Shown here piece by piece: positions 7,703-18,185 of a DNA stretch of 64,000 nucleotides. The stretch is from the NCBI RefSeq assembly GCF_003999875.1, contig NZ_RQVJ01000001.1:682001-746000 (forward strand), given 5' to 3'. The notes beneath the pieces are model-generated. The model was not told the origin of the DNA and did no database searches. It was given only the letters and a program-made list of their open reading frames with translations. Numbering within the stretch: the stretch's first letter is position 1; the number at the start of each line of letters is the position of its first letter. The stretch comes from Veillonella sp. 3310 (GTDB taxonomy: Bacteria; Bacillota; Negativicutes; Veillonellales; Veillonellaceae). A program made the position numbers and the translations under genes.

Positions 7703-8428
7703 TTACAGTGTAATCGGCAAAAATGTTAACAGCATAGCAATAAAAATAGCCGGTAACAAGTTCGCCACTCGAATTTTATTAGGCCACAATACATTGATAC
7801 CTACACAGAAAATTAAGATAGAGCCTACGTAGGATAAATTATCAATCGCCTCTGGAGTCATAAGAGGTGCCGCCAAATGTGCTAACCCCGTAATGATCCC
7901 TTGCGTAATCCCCACTGGTAAAAAGGAGAACAATGCCCCTTTTCCCATGGAGGATGCCATAACCATCACAATAATACCATCTAGAATACTTTTAACAACC
8001 ATCGTACTGTAGTCACCAGTCAAACCATCTTGAATAGAGCCAATAACTCCCATAGCTCCTACGGTAAATGTCATAGATGCCGTAATAAACGCATTCGTAA
8101 ATTGTGGATCTCGGCTATTACCTGTTTTCAACTTTAACCATTCTCCAATGGCAGTAATGCGACGATCAAAGTCGATAAGCTCTCCTATGATAGCCCCTAG
8201 TACCATTGAGATAATCATCATCATGGGGCCCGTTGTATGCAAACTATCGCTAACAATAACTAGCATATATTGCATAGTGCCACTCATACCTAACAAAAGG
8301 ATAATGATGCCACACACCATCATGAGCGTTTCTTTTAAATTATCTTTCATACGGTGTCGAATAAAGAGCCCTAATAAGCTACCACAAATAATCAACACCA
8401 CATTAAGGATGGTTCCCATACCATGCAT
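7703..8428 (-). CDS. DUF554 family membrane protein (YqgA-like)
   Basis: 241 residues with six to seven hydrophobic segments. The opening MGTILNVVLIICGSLLGLF and the following LLLGMSGTM are the standard start of DUF554/YqgA proteins, whose function is not established. The acidic SIQDGLTGDYS loop mid-protein is also typical. The start may be the second Met (MGTILN). It is the last gene of a seven-gene minus-strand run, 18 bases after pyrR, and is followed by a terminator. Confidence 0.85.
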   Translation of the reverse strand: MHGMGTILNVVLIICGSLLGLFIRHRMKDNLKETLMMVCGIIILLLGMSGTMQYMLVIVSDSLHTTGPMMMIISMVLGAIIGELIDFDRRITAIGEWLKLKTGNSRDPQFTNAFITASMTFTVGAMGVIGSIQDGLTGDYSTMVVKSILDGIIVMVMASSMGKGALFSFLPVGITQGIITGLAHLAAPLMTPEAIDNLSYVGSILIFCVGINVLWPNKIRVANLLPAIFIAMLLTFLPITL

Positions 8429-8446
8429 TGGTTGTTCCTCATCTTT

Positions 8447-8962
8447 CTAAAAAATCACTACACTGTCGTCCCCATCCACCTCGTGCACACGAACTTGCAC
8501 CGTTTCCAAGTGAGACGTAGGAATATTTTTCCCTACATAGTCAGCTCGTATAGGTAGTTCTCGATGGCCTCGATCCACTAATACAGCTAATTGGATCGCA
8601 CTCGGTCTACCCGCATCCATAAGGGCATTCAAAGCAGAACGAATCGTACGACCTGTGAACAACACATCATCTACAAGAATCACGACTTTCCCGGTCGTAT
8701 CCATGGTGAAAGGAACTCCTTCCTTTGCAGTCTCTCCACGATCATCTCGATACAAAGAAACATCCATGGTTGCTACATCGACTTGAATCCCTTCGATGGC
8801 CTCAATTTGAGCTTGTAATCGTTTTGCTAAGTATACACCACGGCGCTCAATGCCAATGATTAAGGCGTTGGATAATCCTTTATTGCGCTCCAAAATTTCG
8901 TGCCCAATCCGACGAATGGCACGCATCATACCCGCTTCATCAATTAAGATACGTTCTTCCAT
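8447..8962 (-). CDS. pyrR: Bifunctional pyr operon regulator / uracil phosphoribosyltransferase PyrR
   Basis: 171 residues, the normal size. The PRPP-binding loop [14 protein letters not shown] lies at residues 94-107, and the [13 protein letters not shown] segment near 37-49 and the basic RNA-contact region [11 protein letters not shown] near 72-82 are both PyrR-typical. PyrR binds pyr mRNA with UMP and causes attenuation, and has UPRTase activity. No pyr biosynthetic gene or PyrR-binding leader is seen here, so its targets are elsewhere. It sits between rluD and DUF554 with short gaps (11 and 18 bases). Confidence 0.95.
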   Translation of the reverse strand: MEERILIDEAGMMRAIRRIGHEILERNKGLSNALIIGIERRGVYLAKRLQAQIEAIEGIQVDVATMDVSLYRDDRGETAKEGVPFTMDTTGKVVILVDDVLFTGRTIRSALNALMDAGRPSAIQLAVLVDRGHRELPIRADYVGKNIPTSHLETVQVRVHEVDGDDSVVIF

Positions 8963-8973
8963 AGTATCACTCC

Positions 8974-9891
8974 TTATCGATTATGCTCTTTCGCATACTC
9001 AATACATGCCAGAAAATCTTCCGGCAATGGCGCTTCAAAGTGTAATGCTTCTCCTGTCATAGGATGCTTCACAGATAAAGTTTTAGAATGCAAAGCCTGC
9101 CCTACAATAGGGAAGTCCATTTTCCGGAACCCGTAGAATGGATCATTCACCACAGGATGTCCAATATACGCTAAATGTACACGAATTTGGTGCGTTTTAC
9201 CCGTTTCTAATTGGCATTCTATTAATGTATGCTTGCCATATCGTTCTAGTACACGGAAATGGGTCACTGCTTCTTTACTATTTTCAAAAACCACCGCCAT
9301 TTTCATACGATCTTTAGGATGACGACCGATAGGTGCTTTGATGGTCCCTTTTTCTTCTGCAATATTCCCTTGTACTAATGCATAATAGGTTCTTGTAGCA
9401 CTATGTTCTTTCACTTGCTCTGCTAACCCCAAATGGGATTCATCATGCTTTGCTGCCATCATCACACCCGATGTGTCCTTATCTAAGCGATGCACAATAC
9501 CAGGACGAATTTCTCCATTAATGCCAGATAAATCTTTACAATGAAAGAGAAGTGCATTGACCAAGGTTCCCGAATGGTTACCCACCGCTGGATGTACCAC
9601 CATACCACGCGCTTTATTGATGACAATCATATGGGAATCTTCAAATAGAATATCCAGTGGAATGTTCTCTGCTTCTACCTCTACTTCCTGCACCGCTGGG
9701 ATGGTCACAAGAACTTCGCTAGATGATGATAGTTTCAAATTCGATTTCCCTATTTTGCCATTCACTTGTACATGACCCTCTTTCACTAAAGATTGTACAT
9801 AGCTACGTGACTGACCAAGCTCTTTCGTGAGGTACACATCTAATCGTGTACCCTCATCTTGAGCCTCTACTATATATTGTTTTGTTTCCAT
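8974..9891 (-). CDS. rluD: RluA/RluD-family 23S rRNA pseudouridine synthase
   Basis: 305 residues. An S4 RNA-binding domain spans about residues 12-60 ([19 protein letters not shown]), followed by the catalytic domain with HRLDKDTSG at 134-142; Asp137 is the expected nucleophile. The [20 protein letters not shown] block near 235 completes the family signature. It follows lspA directly (8-base gap), the same lspA-rluD order seen in many Firmicutes. It most likely modifies 23S rRNA; the exact uridines cannot be read from sequence. A second, shorter paralogue lies at 53370. Confidence 0.92.
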   Translation of the reverse strand: METKQYIVEAQDEGTRLDVYLTKELGQSRSYVQSLVKEGHVQVNGKIGKSNLKLSSSSEVLVTIPAVQEVEVEAENIPLDILFEDSHMIVINKARGMVVHPAVGNHSGTLVNALLFHCKDLSGINGEIRPGIVHRLDKDTSGVMMAAKHDESHLGLAEQVKEHSATRTYYALVQGNIAEEKGTIKAPIGRHPKDRMKMAVVFENSKEAVTHFRVLERYGKHTLIECQLETGKTHQIRVHLAYIGHPVVNDPFYGFRKMDFPIVGQALHSKTLSVKHPMTGEALHFEAPLPEDFLACIEYAKEHNR

Positions 9892-9899
9892 TATTTACC

Positions 9900-10340
9900 T
9901 CACTGTTTCTGGCTTTCATAGGACCAAAAATATAGAATCAACAAAGGCACACCAATGCAAATACCAATATCTGCAATATTAAAGATAGGCCATACTCGGA
10001 AATCAAAGAAATCTACCACACCACCTAAGTACACACGGTCCCAGGCATTCCCCAAGGCACCACCTAAGAGCGTCCCTGTACCAATTCGCGCATATAACGG
10101 AGCGGTAGCTAATTTCTTACGACCTACGTACATAGCGCCTAACAACAGTACCACGACTAATAACAATATCCATCGTTGGTGCATCAACACGCCAAAAGCT
10201 GCCCCATGATTCACAATATAGGTCCAATGAAATACATCAGGTACAACTGGTACAGATTCACCTAATCGAAAGTGGCTGCGTACATACCATTTTGCTACTT
10301 GATCCAACATGAAAGTCAACATACTTATGATGTATATCAT
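9900..10340 (-). CDS. lspA: Lipoprotein signal peptidase (signal peptidase II)
   Basis: 146 residues with four membrane spans. Conserved boxes: NHGAAFG at 44-50, GGALGNAWDRV at 93-103, VVDFFDF around 108-114 and FNIADIGI around 120-127. Asp110 and Asp124 are the expected catalytic pair. It cleaves prolipoproteins such as the binding protein at 4028. Its start overlaps the end of tex by 4 bases (ATGA-type), showing translational coupling. Confidence 0.96.
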   Translation of the reverse strand: MIYIISMLTFMLDQVAKWYVRSHFRLGESVPVVPDVFHWTYIVNHGAAFGVLMHQRWILLLVVVLLLGAMYVGRKKLATAPLYARIGTGTLLGGALGNAWDRVYLGGVVDFFDFRVWPIFNIADIGICIGVPLLILYFWSYESQKQ

Positions 10341-12727
10341 CGTTTACGCCCTCCACGGTCAGCCCATTGTTGTAATAAAGCGCCTAGGTCCTGCTCTTTT
10401 TCTCGACGGCTTCCACCATTGCCTTTATTTCTATCACGCATAGGATTCCCTTTTGAGTTTTTAGAATTTCGAGCCTGATGTCTTTCGCCTTTTTGTTGTT
10501 CACCATTTTTATGTTGTGTATCTCGACGAGCGTTTCCAGCGCCATTACGTTTATGACCTTGGCGGTTTGGATCTTTTGGCTTTTCTCGTTTCATAGATAA
10601 ACCAATACGATTGCGTTTCGCATCGACAGAGATGATTTCCACTTCGATAATATCTCCTACTGCCAATACATCAGATGGGTGTTCATGGTAGGCGCAAAAC
10701 TCACTTTTATGCAAAAGGCCATTGATTTTTACACCAAAGTCTACAAAGGCACCAAAGTCTACCACATTATGGACGGTTCCTTTTACCACGGTGCCCACCT
10801 GAATATCTTCCAAACTCATAATTTGTTTACGAGTCATCGGTGCTGGTAAATCTTCCCGTGGATCACGACCTGGTTTTTGTAAGGCTTCTACAATATCTCG
10901 CACCGTAGGTACACCTGCATCTAGCTGTTTCGCTAACTCTTCTACATCCACCGCCTGCAGTTTTGCCTTTGCCGTTTCCAGTGTCGCTTTATCTCGCAAA
11001 TCTTCTAAGGACATGCCCAATTGTGTGAGCACGCCTTGGGCAATCTCATAGGACTCTGGATGAACTGGCGTCGCATCTAGAGGGTTCTCCCCTTTACCGA
11101 TGCGTAAGAAACCTGCACATTGTGTAAAGGCCGCAGGACCTAAACGAGCTACTTTCAACAATTGCTTACGACTTGTAAACGCTCCATGTTCCTTGCGATA
11201 AGCAATGATATTATTCGCCACTGTACTAGAAATACCAGACACATGTTTTAATATGGCTGGAGAGGCTGTATTAAGCTCTACCCCTACATGGTTAACTACC
11301 GTTTCTACCACCTGATCCAAGGTTGCACCCAATTGTTTTTGATTCACATCGTGTTGGTACTGACCTACACCAATTGATTTTGGGTCAATTTTCACGGATT
11401 CCGCCAATGGGTCTTGTACACGGCGCGCAATCGATACAGCACCACGAATAGATACATCTAAATCTGGCAATTCTTCAATAGCCAACTTAGAAGCGGAGTA
11501 TACAGAGGCACCAGCTTCATTGGTGATAATATAATGACAATCTAATCCTTCTTCCGCAATCATGGCAGATGTAAATTGCTCTGTTTCATAAGACGCCGTG
11601 CCATTGCCGATAGAAATCAAGGTAACACCATATTGGCGAATTTTCTTAGCTAATTCTTGTTTGGCCCGCTCTGCTTGTTTATCACTCATCGTAAGATAAT
11701 AAGCTCCATAATCTAGGACATTACCTTCCCTATCGATAATAGCCATTTTACAACCTGTACGATATCCAGGATCTAACCCCATGATGACATGTCCAGATAA
11801 AGGTGCTTGCAGTAATAGATTGCGCAAGTTCGTCCCAAATACTTTGATAGCCTGCTCTTCTGCTTGCTCTGTCATAGCATTTCGAGTTTCACGCTCTAAG
11901 GATGGATATAATAGACGCTTATATCCATCAGCAATAGCTTCAGCGATATACGAATGCTCTACCCTAGTGTCGCCTTGTACGGTGTCTACCATATATTGGA
12001 TAAACGTTTCATCCGGTACCACAAAGCTAACTTTTAGGGCTCCCAAGCTTTCCCCTCGGTTCATGGCCAATACACGATGGGATGGAACTTGACGAATTGG
12101 TTCCTTATATTCTTCATTATACTGTAAGAATCCTTGGTTTACTTCTTCTTCGCCCACAAGCTCTGTTTTCATATGTCCCGTTTCCCACATAACTTTACGC
12201 AAATATTGGCGAATATCTGCTCGTTCACTGGCTTCTTCTGCGACAATATCCATCGCTCCTTGTAAGGCATCTTCCACAGTCGGCACTTCTTCAGTAAGAT
12301 ACTCTGCCCCTAGTTGACGTAACGCTTCTTCTGTAGCCGTTGTGAACAGTGCCTGTGCCAATGGTTCTAAACCTCTATCTCTCGCCATAGAAGCACGAGT
12401 TCTTTTTTTCGGACGGAACGGCAAATACAAGTCCTCTAACTCCTGTAATTTCATAGCTTTCGTAATGGCTAAGGACAATTCTTCCGTCAATTTGCCCTGT
12501 TCCTCGATAGATTTTGTCACTTCTTCTTTACGTTGCAACAAATTGCGCAAATATTTCGTATACTCTTCGATTTCACGTAATTGTTCATCTTTTAACTCAC
12601 CAGTCACTTCTTTTCGATACCGTGCAATAAAGGGTACTGTATTGCCCTCATCTAATAAAGTAATAGCCGCTTCTACTTGATGCGGTTTTACCCCTAATTC
12701 TTGGGCTATCACTACATGTATTTCCAT
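10337..12727 (-). CDS. tex: Tex family transcription accessory/RNA-binding protein
   Basis: 796 residues from the ATG at 12727, chosen because GGCGG lies 8 bases upstream; an ATG 18 bases further up is possible but would overlap dfrA. Tex landmarks in order: N-terminal helical domain with IARYRKEVTGELKDEQLREI, a YqgF-like RNase H fold near VIMGLDPGYRTGCKMAIID, a helix-hairpin-helix region (ILKHVSGISSTVANNIIAYR), and an S1 RNA-binding domain around residues 650-720 (VGTVVKGTVHNVVDFGAFVD). The extreme C-terminus is a basic, low-complexity tail. It probably acts in transcription or RNA turnover. Confidence 0.95.
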   Translation of the reverse strand: MEIHVVIAQELGVKPHQVEAAITLLDEGNTVPFIARYRKEVTGELKDEQLREIEEYTKYLRNLLQRKEEVTKSIEEQGKLTEELSLAITKAMKLQELEDLYLPFRPKKRTRASMARDRGLEPLAQALFTTATEEALRQLGAEYLTEEVPTVEDALQGAMDIVAEEASERADIRQYLRKVMWETGHMKTELVGEEEVNQGFLQYNEEYKEPIRQVPSHRVLAMNRGESLGALKVSFVVPDETFIQYMVDTVQGDTRVEHSYIAEAIADGYKRLLYPSLERETRNAMTEQAEEQAIKVFGTNLRNLLLQAPLSGHVIMGLDPGYRTGCKMAIIDREGNVLDYGAYYLTMSDKQAERAKQELAKKIRQYGVTLISIGNGTASYETEQFTSAMIAEEGLDCHYIITNEAGASVYSASKLAIEELPDLDVSIRGAVSIARRVQDPLAESVKIDPKSIGVGQYQHDVNQKQLGATLDQVVETVVNHVGVELNTASPAILKHVSGISSTVANNIIAYRKEHGAFTSRKQLLKVARLGPAAFTQCAGFLRIGKGENPLDATPVHPESYEIAQGVLTQLGMSLEDLRDKATLETAKAKLQAVDVEELAKQLDAGVPTVRDIVEALQKPGRDPREDLPAPMTRKQIMSLEDIQVGTVVKGTVHNVVDFGAFVDFGVKINGLLHKSEFCAYHEHPSDVLAVGDIIEVEIISVDAKRNRIGLSMKREKPKDPNRQGHKRNGAGNARRDTQHKNGEQQKGERHQARNSKNSKGNPMRDRNKGNGGSRREKEQDLGALLQQWADRGGRKR

Positions 12728-12728
12728 T

Positions 12729-13214
12729 CTATTTCCGCCTTTCATACGTTACGAAATCATAGGACAATCCCTCATGCCCTGCGCCTTGTATACGCTCTAC
12801 TTCTATCCATTCTGGCTTGGTATGCTCCGTAAATATCACATCTCCTGTGAAAGCTCGGTGTAATTCCGTCACATACAAACGATCTGCATAGGGCGCTAAG
12901 CTAGCATACACTTGAGCGCCTCCGATGCAGTACGCCAAGTCTAAGTCCTTCGCCGCCTGCACCGCATCCGTTGGACTATGAAATACTTTTACACCTTCAT
13001 AGGGTGGTATGTAATCTAATTGCGACGTAATGACCCAATGTTCACGATTAGGCAACAAAAATGGCAAAGACTCTAATGTCTTCCGTCCCATTATGATAAC
13101 ATGCCCAGTAGTGCGTTTTTTAAAATATGCTAAATCTTCTGGAATGCGCCAAATCAGTTGATTGTCCTTACCTATAACGCCATTCGCAGCCACTGCTACA
13201 ATCATTGCTAACAT
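12729..13214 (-). CDS. dfrA: Dihydrofolate reductase
   Basis: 161 residues, standard for chromosomal DHFR. The N-terminal IVAVAANGVIGKDNQLIWRI strand and loop, Asp27 in IPEDLAYFK as the catalytic acid, the HVIIMGRKTLESLP cofactor segment, and CIGGAQVYASL near residue 98 are all in place. It regenerates tetrahydrofolate from the dihydrofolate made by ThyA, whose gene ends 10 bases upstream, so the pairing is functional as well as positional. Confidence 0.96.
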   Translation of the reverse strand: MLAMIVAVAANGVIGKDNQLIWRIPEDLAYFKKRTTGHVIIMGRKTLESLPFLLPNREHWVITSQLDYIPPYEGVKVFHSPTDAVQAAKDLDLAYCIGGAQVYASLAPYADRLYVTELHRAFTGDVIFTEHTKPEWIEVERIQGAGHEGLSYDFVTYERRK

Positions 13215-13224
13215 ATAAAACTCC

Positions 13225-14016
13225 TTACACAGCCACTGTCATAGATAGCTTCCCTAAATGCTCATAACCTTTTAAGGTGATATCTTCTGGTTTGAAATCA
13301 TAGAAATTCTTAACATCCGGGTTTAATCGTAACACCGGCGCCTCTAGGGCTTCGTGCTTACGCTCTAATTGAGTACGCAAGGCTTCTACATGATTCTCAT
13401 ACACATGCGCATTATTGATGACATGCGTGAATTGTCCTGGCTCTAATCCAGAAACTTGAGCAATCATATGCACTAATGCAGCATATTGAGCCGTATTAAA
13501 AGGCACACCTAATCCCATATCCCCACTGCGTTGTACAAGCATACAATTTAAGCGACCATCAGTGACATCCCATAACGTTTCATAGGCGCATGGTTGCAAG
13601 GCCATATCTGGCAAGTCTTCAATATTCCACAAGGTCACAATCATACGACGGCTTTGAGGATCCTTTTGTAGCATATCCAATAAATTGTCCAACTGCTTAT
13701 ATTTGGCAATTTGGTACCCATAGGCCTTACCGATCGTACCATCTTCACGCATCCATTCATCCCAAACTTTTACATTCATGGCCTGTAATTGGCGCACATC
13801 ATTAGATTGTAATTGCCAAATCCAAAGCAATTCTTTAATGGCCGTTTTGAAAGCCACGAATTTCGTAGTTAAAATCGGAAATTCTTCTGCTAAATTAAAC
13901 TGCATCACTTGATGCGGTAATTTATAGGTCGCAATACCTGTACGATTGTTAGCATAATATCCATGGTCTAATATATTCTCTATAATCTGTAAATATTGCG
14001 TATCTGCTAAACTCAT
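13225..14016 (-). CDS. thyA: Thymidylate synthase ThyA
   Basis: 263 residues. The catalytic Cys143 sits in [12 protein letters not shown], the RR pair in [10 protein letters not shown] and the [13 protein letters not shown] phosphate/dUMP segment follow. The PCxYET form (not PCHxxFQ) resembles the Bacillus subtilis ThyA branch from memory. C-terminal AV ending is conserved. It converts dUMP to dTMP using methylene-tetrahydrofolate. It heads the operon running through dfrA to DUF554; recQ lies upstream on the same strand after a 102-base gap. Confidence 0.95.
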   Translation of the reverse strand: MSLADTQYLQIIENILDHGYYANNRTGIATYKLPHQVMQFNLAEEFPILTTKFVAFKTAIKELLWIWQLQSNDVRQLQAMNVKVWDEWMREDGTIGKAYGYQIAKYKQLDNLLDMLQKDPQSRRMIVTLWNIEDLPDMALQPCAYETLWDVTDGRLNCMLVQRSGDMGLGVPFNTAQYAALVHMIAQVSGLEPGQFTHVINNAHVYENHVEALRTQLERKHEALEAPVLRLNPDVKNFYDFKPEDITLKGYEHLGKLSMTVAV

Positions 14017-14118
14017 CTATGCCTCCTTGTATGTGGAAATACTCTAAACTCTATTTATATTACTATCTACCTCTAAATGTATATCTACATTTACATCTAT
14101 CAACATGTGTATCTATAG

Positions 14119-15942
14119 CTATATATTACCTTTAAACCTAGCTATGACCTTCAAAAATTCATTGCCGTATTTGCGCAATTTCATATCTCCTACACCTTTC
14201 ACATTCGCCATATCTCCTAATGTCAATGGTTCTTTTGCTACCATATCCAATAAGGTAGCATCTGAAAAAATCATAAACGGTTTTACCCCTTCTGTTTTTG
14301 AAAGTTCCAATCGATGCACACGTAAGGCCTCAAATAAAGAGTTTTCTTTAGTAGCTTTCGCCACGCCGGCTACACTAGACTTTCCACGCTTTTGTAATGG
14401 TCGATGCTCTCCGACTTCTATGGGCACATCTTTTACCGTTACACGTCCAACCAATACTTCATGGCCCTGTTCCGTAACGGACAGAATCGGATATTGCCCT
14501 CCCGAAGAGGTGACATAGCCCATCGCCATTAAACGCTTAATAAAGCCTTTTACATCTTTATCTGTCCAGCGATTTAATTGTCCAAATACGGATAAACGGT
14601 GTAAACGAAACTTCTCAATACGCTCTGTCCGATTCCCACACAAGATATCCGCAATCATGGTCACTCCATATCGTTCTTCTGTATTCCAAATCGTCTGTAA
14701 TACGGCAGTCGCCTCGGCAGTCACATCCACAGCCACTCGCGGTTCATCACAAGTACTACAATGATGGCATTGATCCCATGGCACTTGTTCACCAAAATAG
14801 GACAACATAAACTTGCGCAAACACATAGGTGTATGACAATAATCGATCATAGCTTGGAGCATGTTCCGCTCAATTCGTTGTCGTTCTGGTGGTAAATCAC
14901 TTTGGCTCAAAATATATTGATGCACTGCCACATCTTGCCCATTGTAAAGCAAAATACAATCTGCAGGAGCTCCATCCCGTCCAGCACGGCCTGCCTCTTG
15001 GTAATAACTTTCCATATTTCGTGGCATTTGGTAATGAATCACATACCGTACATTACTTTTATCAATACCCATGCCAAATGCATTGGTGGCTACCATAACC
15101 TGCACTTCGTCAAAGGCGTACCGGTTCTGTTGGTACTTACGCTCTTCATCAGATAAGCCACCATGGTAATAGCCTGCTTTCACGCCGTATAGCAACAGCT
15201 CACGATATACTTTTTCTACATTCGCCCTAGTAGCACAATAGACAATCCCTACATCATTCGGATTGTGTAATACATAATCCCGTACATATTCCATACGCTT
15301 GCTTTCATGGATAACAGAGAAGGCCAAATTAGGACGATCAAATCCCGTAATATGCACACGAGCATTCTCCAATCCTAAGAGCTGTTTCATATCACGTTCT
15401 ACTTCTTCCGTAGCACTGGCGGTAAAAGCCCCTACCACAGGCCTATGTGGCAAGCTCTTAATAAAAGGTCCTATAGCCGTGAAAGAGGGTCTAAAATCAT
15501 GCCCCCATTGTGACACACAATGGGCTTCATCAATAATCACTTGGCTAATCGGTAGTCCTCTTAGAAACTCACAAAACCCTTCGGATTCTAATTTTTCTGG
15601 CGCCAAGTATAATAATTTAATCCGACCTTCCCTTAGGTAGTAGAGAATTTTATTTTGTTCCTCTCGACTGAGGGTACTGTTCATATAAGCTGCTGGCATA
15701 CCTTGCTCTTTCAACGTATCCACTTGATCTTGCATCAAGGAAATCAATGGAGAAAAAACAATGGTAATGCCCGCCTTTAACATAGCAGGAATCTGAAAGC
15801 AAATTGATTTACCTGCCCCCGTAGGCATAATTCCTAGCACATCTTGGTTCTCTAACAAAGCTGTTACCGGAACCTCTTGAGCAGGACGAAAACTGGAATA
15901 TCCATAAAAATGTTGCAATGCTCGTAATGCTCTAGCATCCAT
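14119..15942 (-). CDS. recQ: ATP-dependent DNA helicase RecQ
   Basis: 607 residues. Helicase motif I MPTGAGKS is near residue 39, motif II DEAH near 138, and motif [12 protein letters not shown] near 316. The RecQ-C-terminal zinc site uses the cysteines of [11 protein letters not shown] and [10 protein letters not shown] winged-helix region follows, and an HRDC domain occupies about 530-607 ([19 protein letters not shown]). It unwinds DNA in recombination repair. The ATG at 15942 has AGGAGG 8 bases upstream. Confidence 0.96.
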   Translation of the reverse strand: MDARALRALQHFYGYSSFRPAQEVPVTALLENQDVLGIMPTGAGKSICFQIPAMLKAGITIVFSPLISLMQDQVDTLKEQGMPAAYMNSTLSREEQNKILYYLREGRIKLLYLAPEKLESEGFCEFLRGLPISQVIIDEAHCVSQWGHDFRPSFTAIGPFIKSLPHRPVVGAFTASATEEVERDMKQLLGLENARVHITGFDRPNLAFSVIHESKRMEYVRDYVLHNPNDVGIVYCATRANVEKVYRELLLYGVKAGYYHGGLSDEERKYQQNRYAFDEVQVMVATNAFGMGIDKSNVRYVIHYQMPRNMESYYQEAGRAGRDGAPADCILLYNGQDVAVHQYILSQSDLPPERQRIERNMLQAMIDYCHTPMCLRKFMLSYFGEQVPWDQCHHCSTCDEPRVAVDVTAEATAVLQTIWNTEERYGVTMIADILCGNRTERIEKFRLHRLSVFGQLNRWTDKDVKGFIKRLMAMGYVTSSGGQYPILSVTEQGHEVLVGRVTVKDVPIEVGEHRPLQKRGKSSVAGVAKATKENSLFEALRVHRLELSKTEGVKPFMIFSDATLLDMVAKEPLTLGDMANVKGVGDMKLRKYGNEFLKVIARFKGNI

Positions 15943-16361
15943 ATGTCTTTCCTCCTTTCTAACAGTACATTCATCGAATCGAATCGAATCGTATCTATTT
16001 ATTATACCATTTTTATGGGTTAGTATAAACTGTTTGAACTAGAACTATCCTTTCTTTCCCTCAGTCATTTGTCATGATAGTCCACTTCTACTAAATGCCT
16101 TCCATACTAATTATTCACCTTATATAGGAGCACTTCCGATTCATAGATATTTCGTTTACATATTTCTTTATTGTATCATCATCACCATCAAATAGTTAGA
16201 ATAAACATACTATTACCGCATTCACTTACACTACTGTTACGACGCTATTTTACTCTTCACTTGATGTAATGGCCTACGGCGTAAACCTATCTACCTAAAT
16301 TACTATTACCATACCATTACGCTCTTTATACAATACGTATTGATACATAGTCCAATACGTT
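15943..16361. other. Intergenic region upstream of recQ
   Basis: About 420 bases of AT-rich sequence without a supported gene. Close to recQ there is a short run of the pentamer TCGAA (three full copies, about 15973-15991). The recQ promoter presumably lies here but I could not place it confidently. Confidence 0.45.
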
Positions 16362-16407
16362 TACAAAAAATGTTGGCACCACTCTCAACGGAGTAGCCCC
16401 AACATTT
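16362..16407 (-). terminator. Terminator of putP
   Basis: Minus-strand stem AAATGTTGG/CCAACATTT around a 22-base loop, followed by a run of T. It starts 20 bases after the putP stop. Confidence 0.8.
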
Positions 16408-16427
16408 CGTTTACTATGTGTATGTAA

Positions 16428-17909
16428 TTATAAAATATGCATTTGTTCTGATGCATCGAACTCCGCTTGGATTTCTTTGCTTGGCTCATGGTCTAATAAG
16501 CTAACTACAAAGATAGCAATGGTAGACAAGATGAAGCCCGGTACGATTTCATACAAGCCGAACCAACCAAATTGTTTCCATACAAGAACGGTGATACCAC
16601 CCACTAAGATGCCTGCGATACAACCTTTCAGAGTCATACGTTTCCAAATCAAAGAGATTAAGATAGCAGGACCGAATGCAGCGCCGAATCCAGCCCATGC
16701 ATAGGCTACCATCGTTAAGATATAGCTTTGTGGATTCACCGCCATCACAATAGCAATGGCAGATACGATCAATACAGTAGCGCGGCTAACCATAACCAAT
16801 TCACGGTCTCCCGCATCACGAGCAAATACATTCCGATATAAATCTTGCGACACAGAAGAGGCTGTTACCAATAATTGCGCAGACGCTGTACTCATGATTG
16901 CTGCCAATACAGCGGACCAAATCAAACCTGCCACAAATGGATTAAATAAATGCTCGCTCATCACAAGGAATACTGTTTCTGCATCAGCATCTACTAATGG
17001 TGTTGTTAAATATACTTTACCAACAAGACCTACCGCCACCGCAGCCAACAAGGAGATAACTACCCAAATCATGGCAATATTTGTTGCTTTTTTCAATTCT
17101 TTCGCATCGGAAATCGCCATAAAACGCACTAAGATGTGCGGTTGACCGAAGTAACCAAGACCCCAGCCTAAACTAGAAATGATACCCACCACTAAAGTGA
17201 ACGTATCTTGTTCTGGTCCCCAAATGGACAATCCTGCAGGGAACTCCGTAGCAATTAATTGCGCCGTTTCCACAGGACCACCTAAATACATGGCTGCCGT
17301 CACCGGTACCAATAAGATGGCGAAGAACATCATCATACCTTGGATACAGTCCGTCCAACTTACAGCTAGGAAACCACCTAAGAAGGTGTAGAAAATAACT
17401 ACCCCTGCTGTAATAAAGAGAGATGTCATATAATCTAAGCCAAAGATAGTATTAAATAACTTACCACCTGCCACGAATCCGGAAGACGTATAAATTAAAA
17501 AGAAAATAACGATGAAGATAGCAGATACAACCGGTACAATTCTTGATGTATCATGAAAACGGTTTTTCAAATAATCCGGTATAGTTAAACTATTATTCGC
17601 TACCTCTGTATAATTGCGTAATCGTTTCGATACGAATATCCAGTTCAGCCAAGTCCCTAATGCCAAACCAATGGCAATCCATAACGCCGATATCCCTGTT
17701 GAGTAGGCAAATCCAGGTAAACCCATCAACATCCATCCGCTCATATCAGAGGCTTCCGCACTCATGGACGTGATCCAGGGGCCTAGCTGGCGACCTCCTA
17801 AAATATAGTCGTCTAAGCTATTAGACTTGCGGTAATAATATACCCCGATGTACATCATGAGGCCTAAATACAATGCAAATGCCCCAATCACTTCAAAATT
17901 ATTGTACAC
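16428..17909 (-). CDS. putP: Sodium/proline symporter PutP
   Basis: 493 residues with about 13 membrane spans, in the sodium:solute symporter family. PutP-like segments include SLDDYILGGRQLGPWITSMS near residue 30, SAEASDMSGWMLMGLPG near 50-66, and GWGLGYFGQPHILVRFMAI near 250. It imports proline with sodium. The mRNA leader of more than 250 bases upstream contains a promoter, a two-hairpin module with alternative pairings and an intrinsic terminator, suggesting conditional expression. Substrate by homology only. Confidence 0.92.
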   Translation of the reverse strand: MYNNFEVIGAFALYLGLMMYIGVYYYRKSNSLDDYILGGRQLGPWITSMSAEASDMSGWMLMGLPGFAYSTGISALWIAIGLALGTWLNWIFVSKRLRNYTEVANNSLTIPDYLKNRFHDTSRIVPVVSAIFIVIFFLIYTSSGFVAGGKLFNTIFGLDYMTSLFITAGVVIFYTFLGGFLAVSWTDCIQGMMMFFAILLVPVTAAMYLGGPVETAQLIATEFPAGLSIWGPEQDTFTLVVGIISSLGWGLGYFGQPHILVRFMAISDAKELKKATNIAMIWVVISLLAAVAVGLVGKVYLTTPLVDADAETVFLVMSEHLFNPFVAGLIWSAVLAAIMSTASAQLLVTASSVSQDLYRNVFARDAGDRELVMVSRATVLIVSAIAIVMAVNPQSYILTMVAYAWAGFGAAFGPAILISLIWKRMTLKGCIAGILVGGITVLVWKQFGWFGLYEIVPGFILSTIAIFVVSLLDHEPSKEIQAEFDASEQMHIL

Positions 17910-18025
17910 CCTACTCCTCCTTTCCTAATCCTTTCACCTTTACTTAAAATTCTATAGAATGCATTCAGCATTAATCTTTTCTATTATATCACAGATTATA
18001 TATATCGTCTTTCACGGATTTTTTG

Positions 18026-18057
18026 AAAAAAATAAACGCTTTGTATAAAACAAAGCG
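18026..18057 (-). terminator. Intrinsic terminator in the putP leader
   Basis: Stem CGCTTTGT/ACAAAGCG with a 5-base loop, followed on the minus strand by TTTATTTTTTT. It lies between the leader module and the putP start, so it would end transcription before the gene unless antagonised. Confidence 0.8.
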
Positions 18058-18059
18058 AG

Positions 18060-18180
18060 TGCTATAATATAAATACCTAACGCATGAGGACTACCACTCC
18101 TCAACACGTTAGGTATCATCTTTTTTCATTCCTCAGATGAGCCTAACGCCGAACACACGTTGATGGCTCTCCTTTTCTTA
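18060..18180 (-). promoter_or_regulatory. Riboswitch-like structured leader of putP
   Basis: In the minus-strand RNA, the first hairpin uses GAGCC/GGCTC with inner AACG/CGTT, a second uses TCATC/GATGA, and a third uses ACCTAACG/CGTTAGGT with inner GAGGA/TCCTC. The segment CCTAACG of the third hairpin can alternatively pair with CGTTAGG inside the first, so mutually exclusive folds are possible. A promoter lies upstream and a terminator downstream. I do not match it to a known riboswitch class. The plus strand also has a weaker promoter (TTGTAT at 18041, TATAAT at 18063), so a plus-strand RNA is an alternative. Confidence 0.55.
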
Positions 18181-18185
18181 ACTAC

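Noticed and set aside
13225-14016. Possible defective thymidylate synthase because the PCH motif reads PCA
   Set aside because: A PCxYET variant is normal in the Bacillus ThyA branch, and the catalytic Cys, arginines and dUMP-binding Asn segment are all present.
15943-16361. TCGAA pentamer run upstream of recQ as a functional repeat
   Set aside because: Just about three copies within 20 bases, easily explained by chance slippage.
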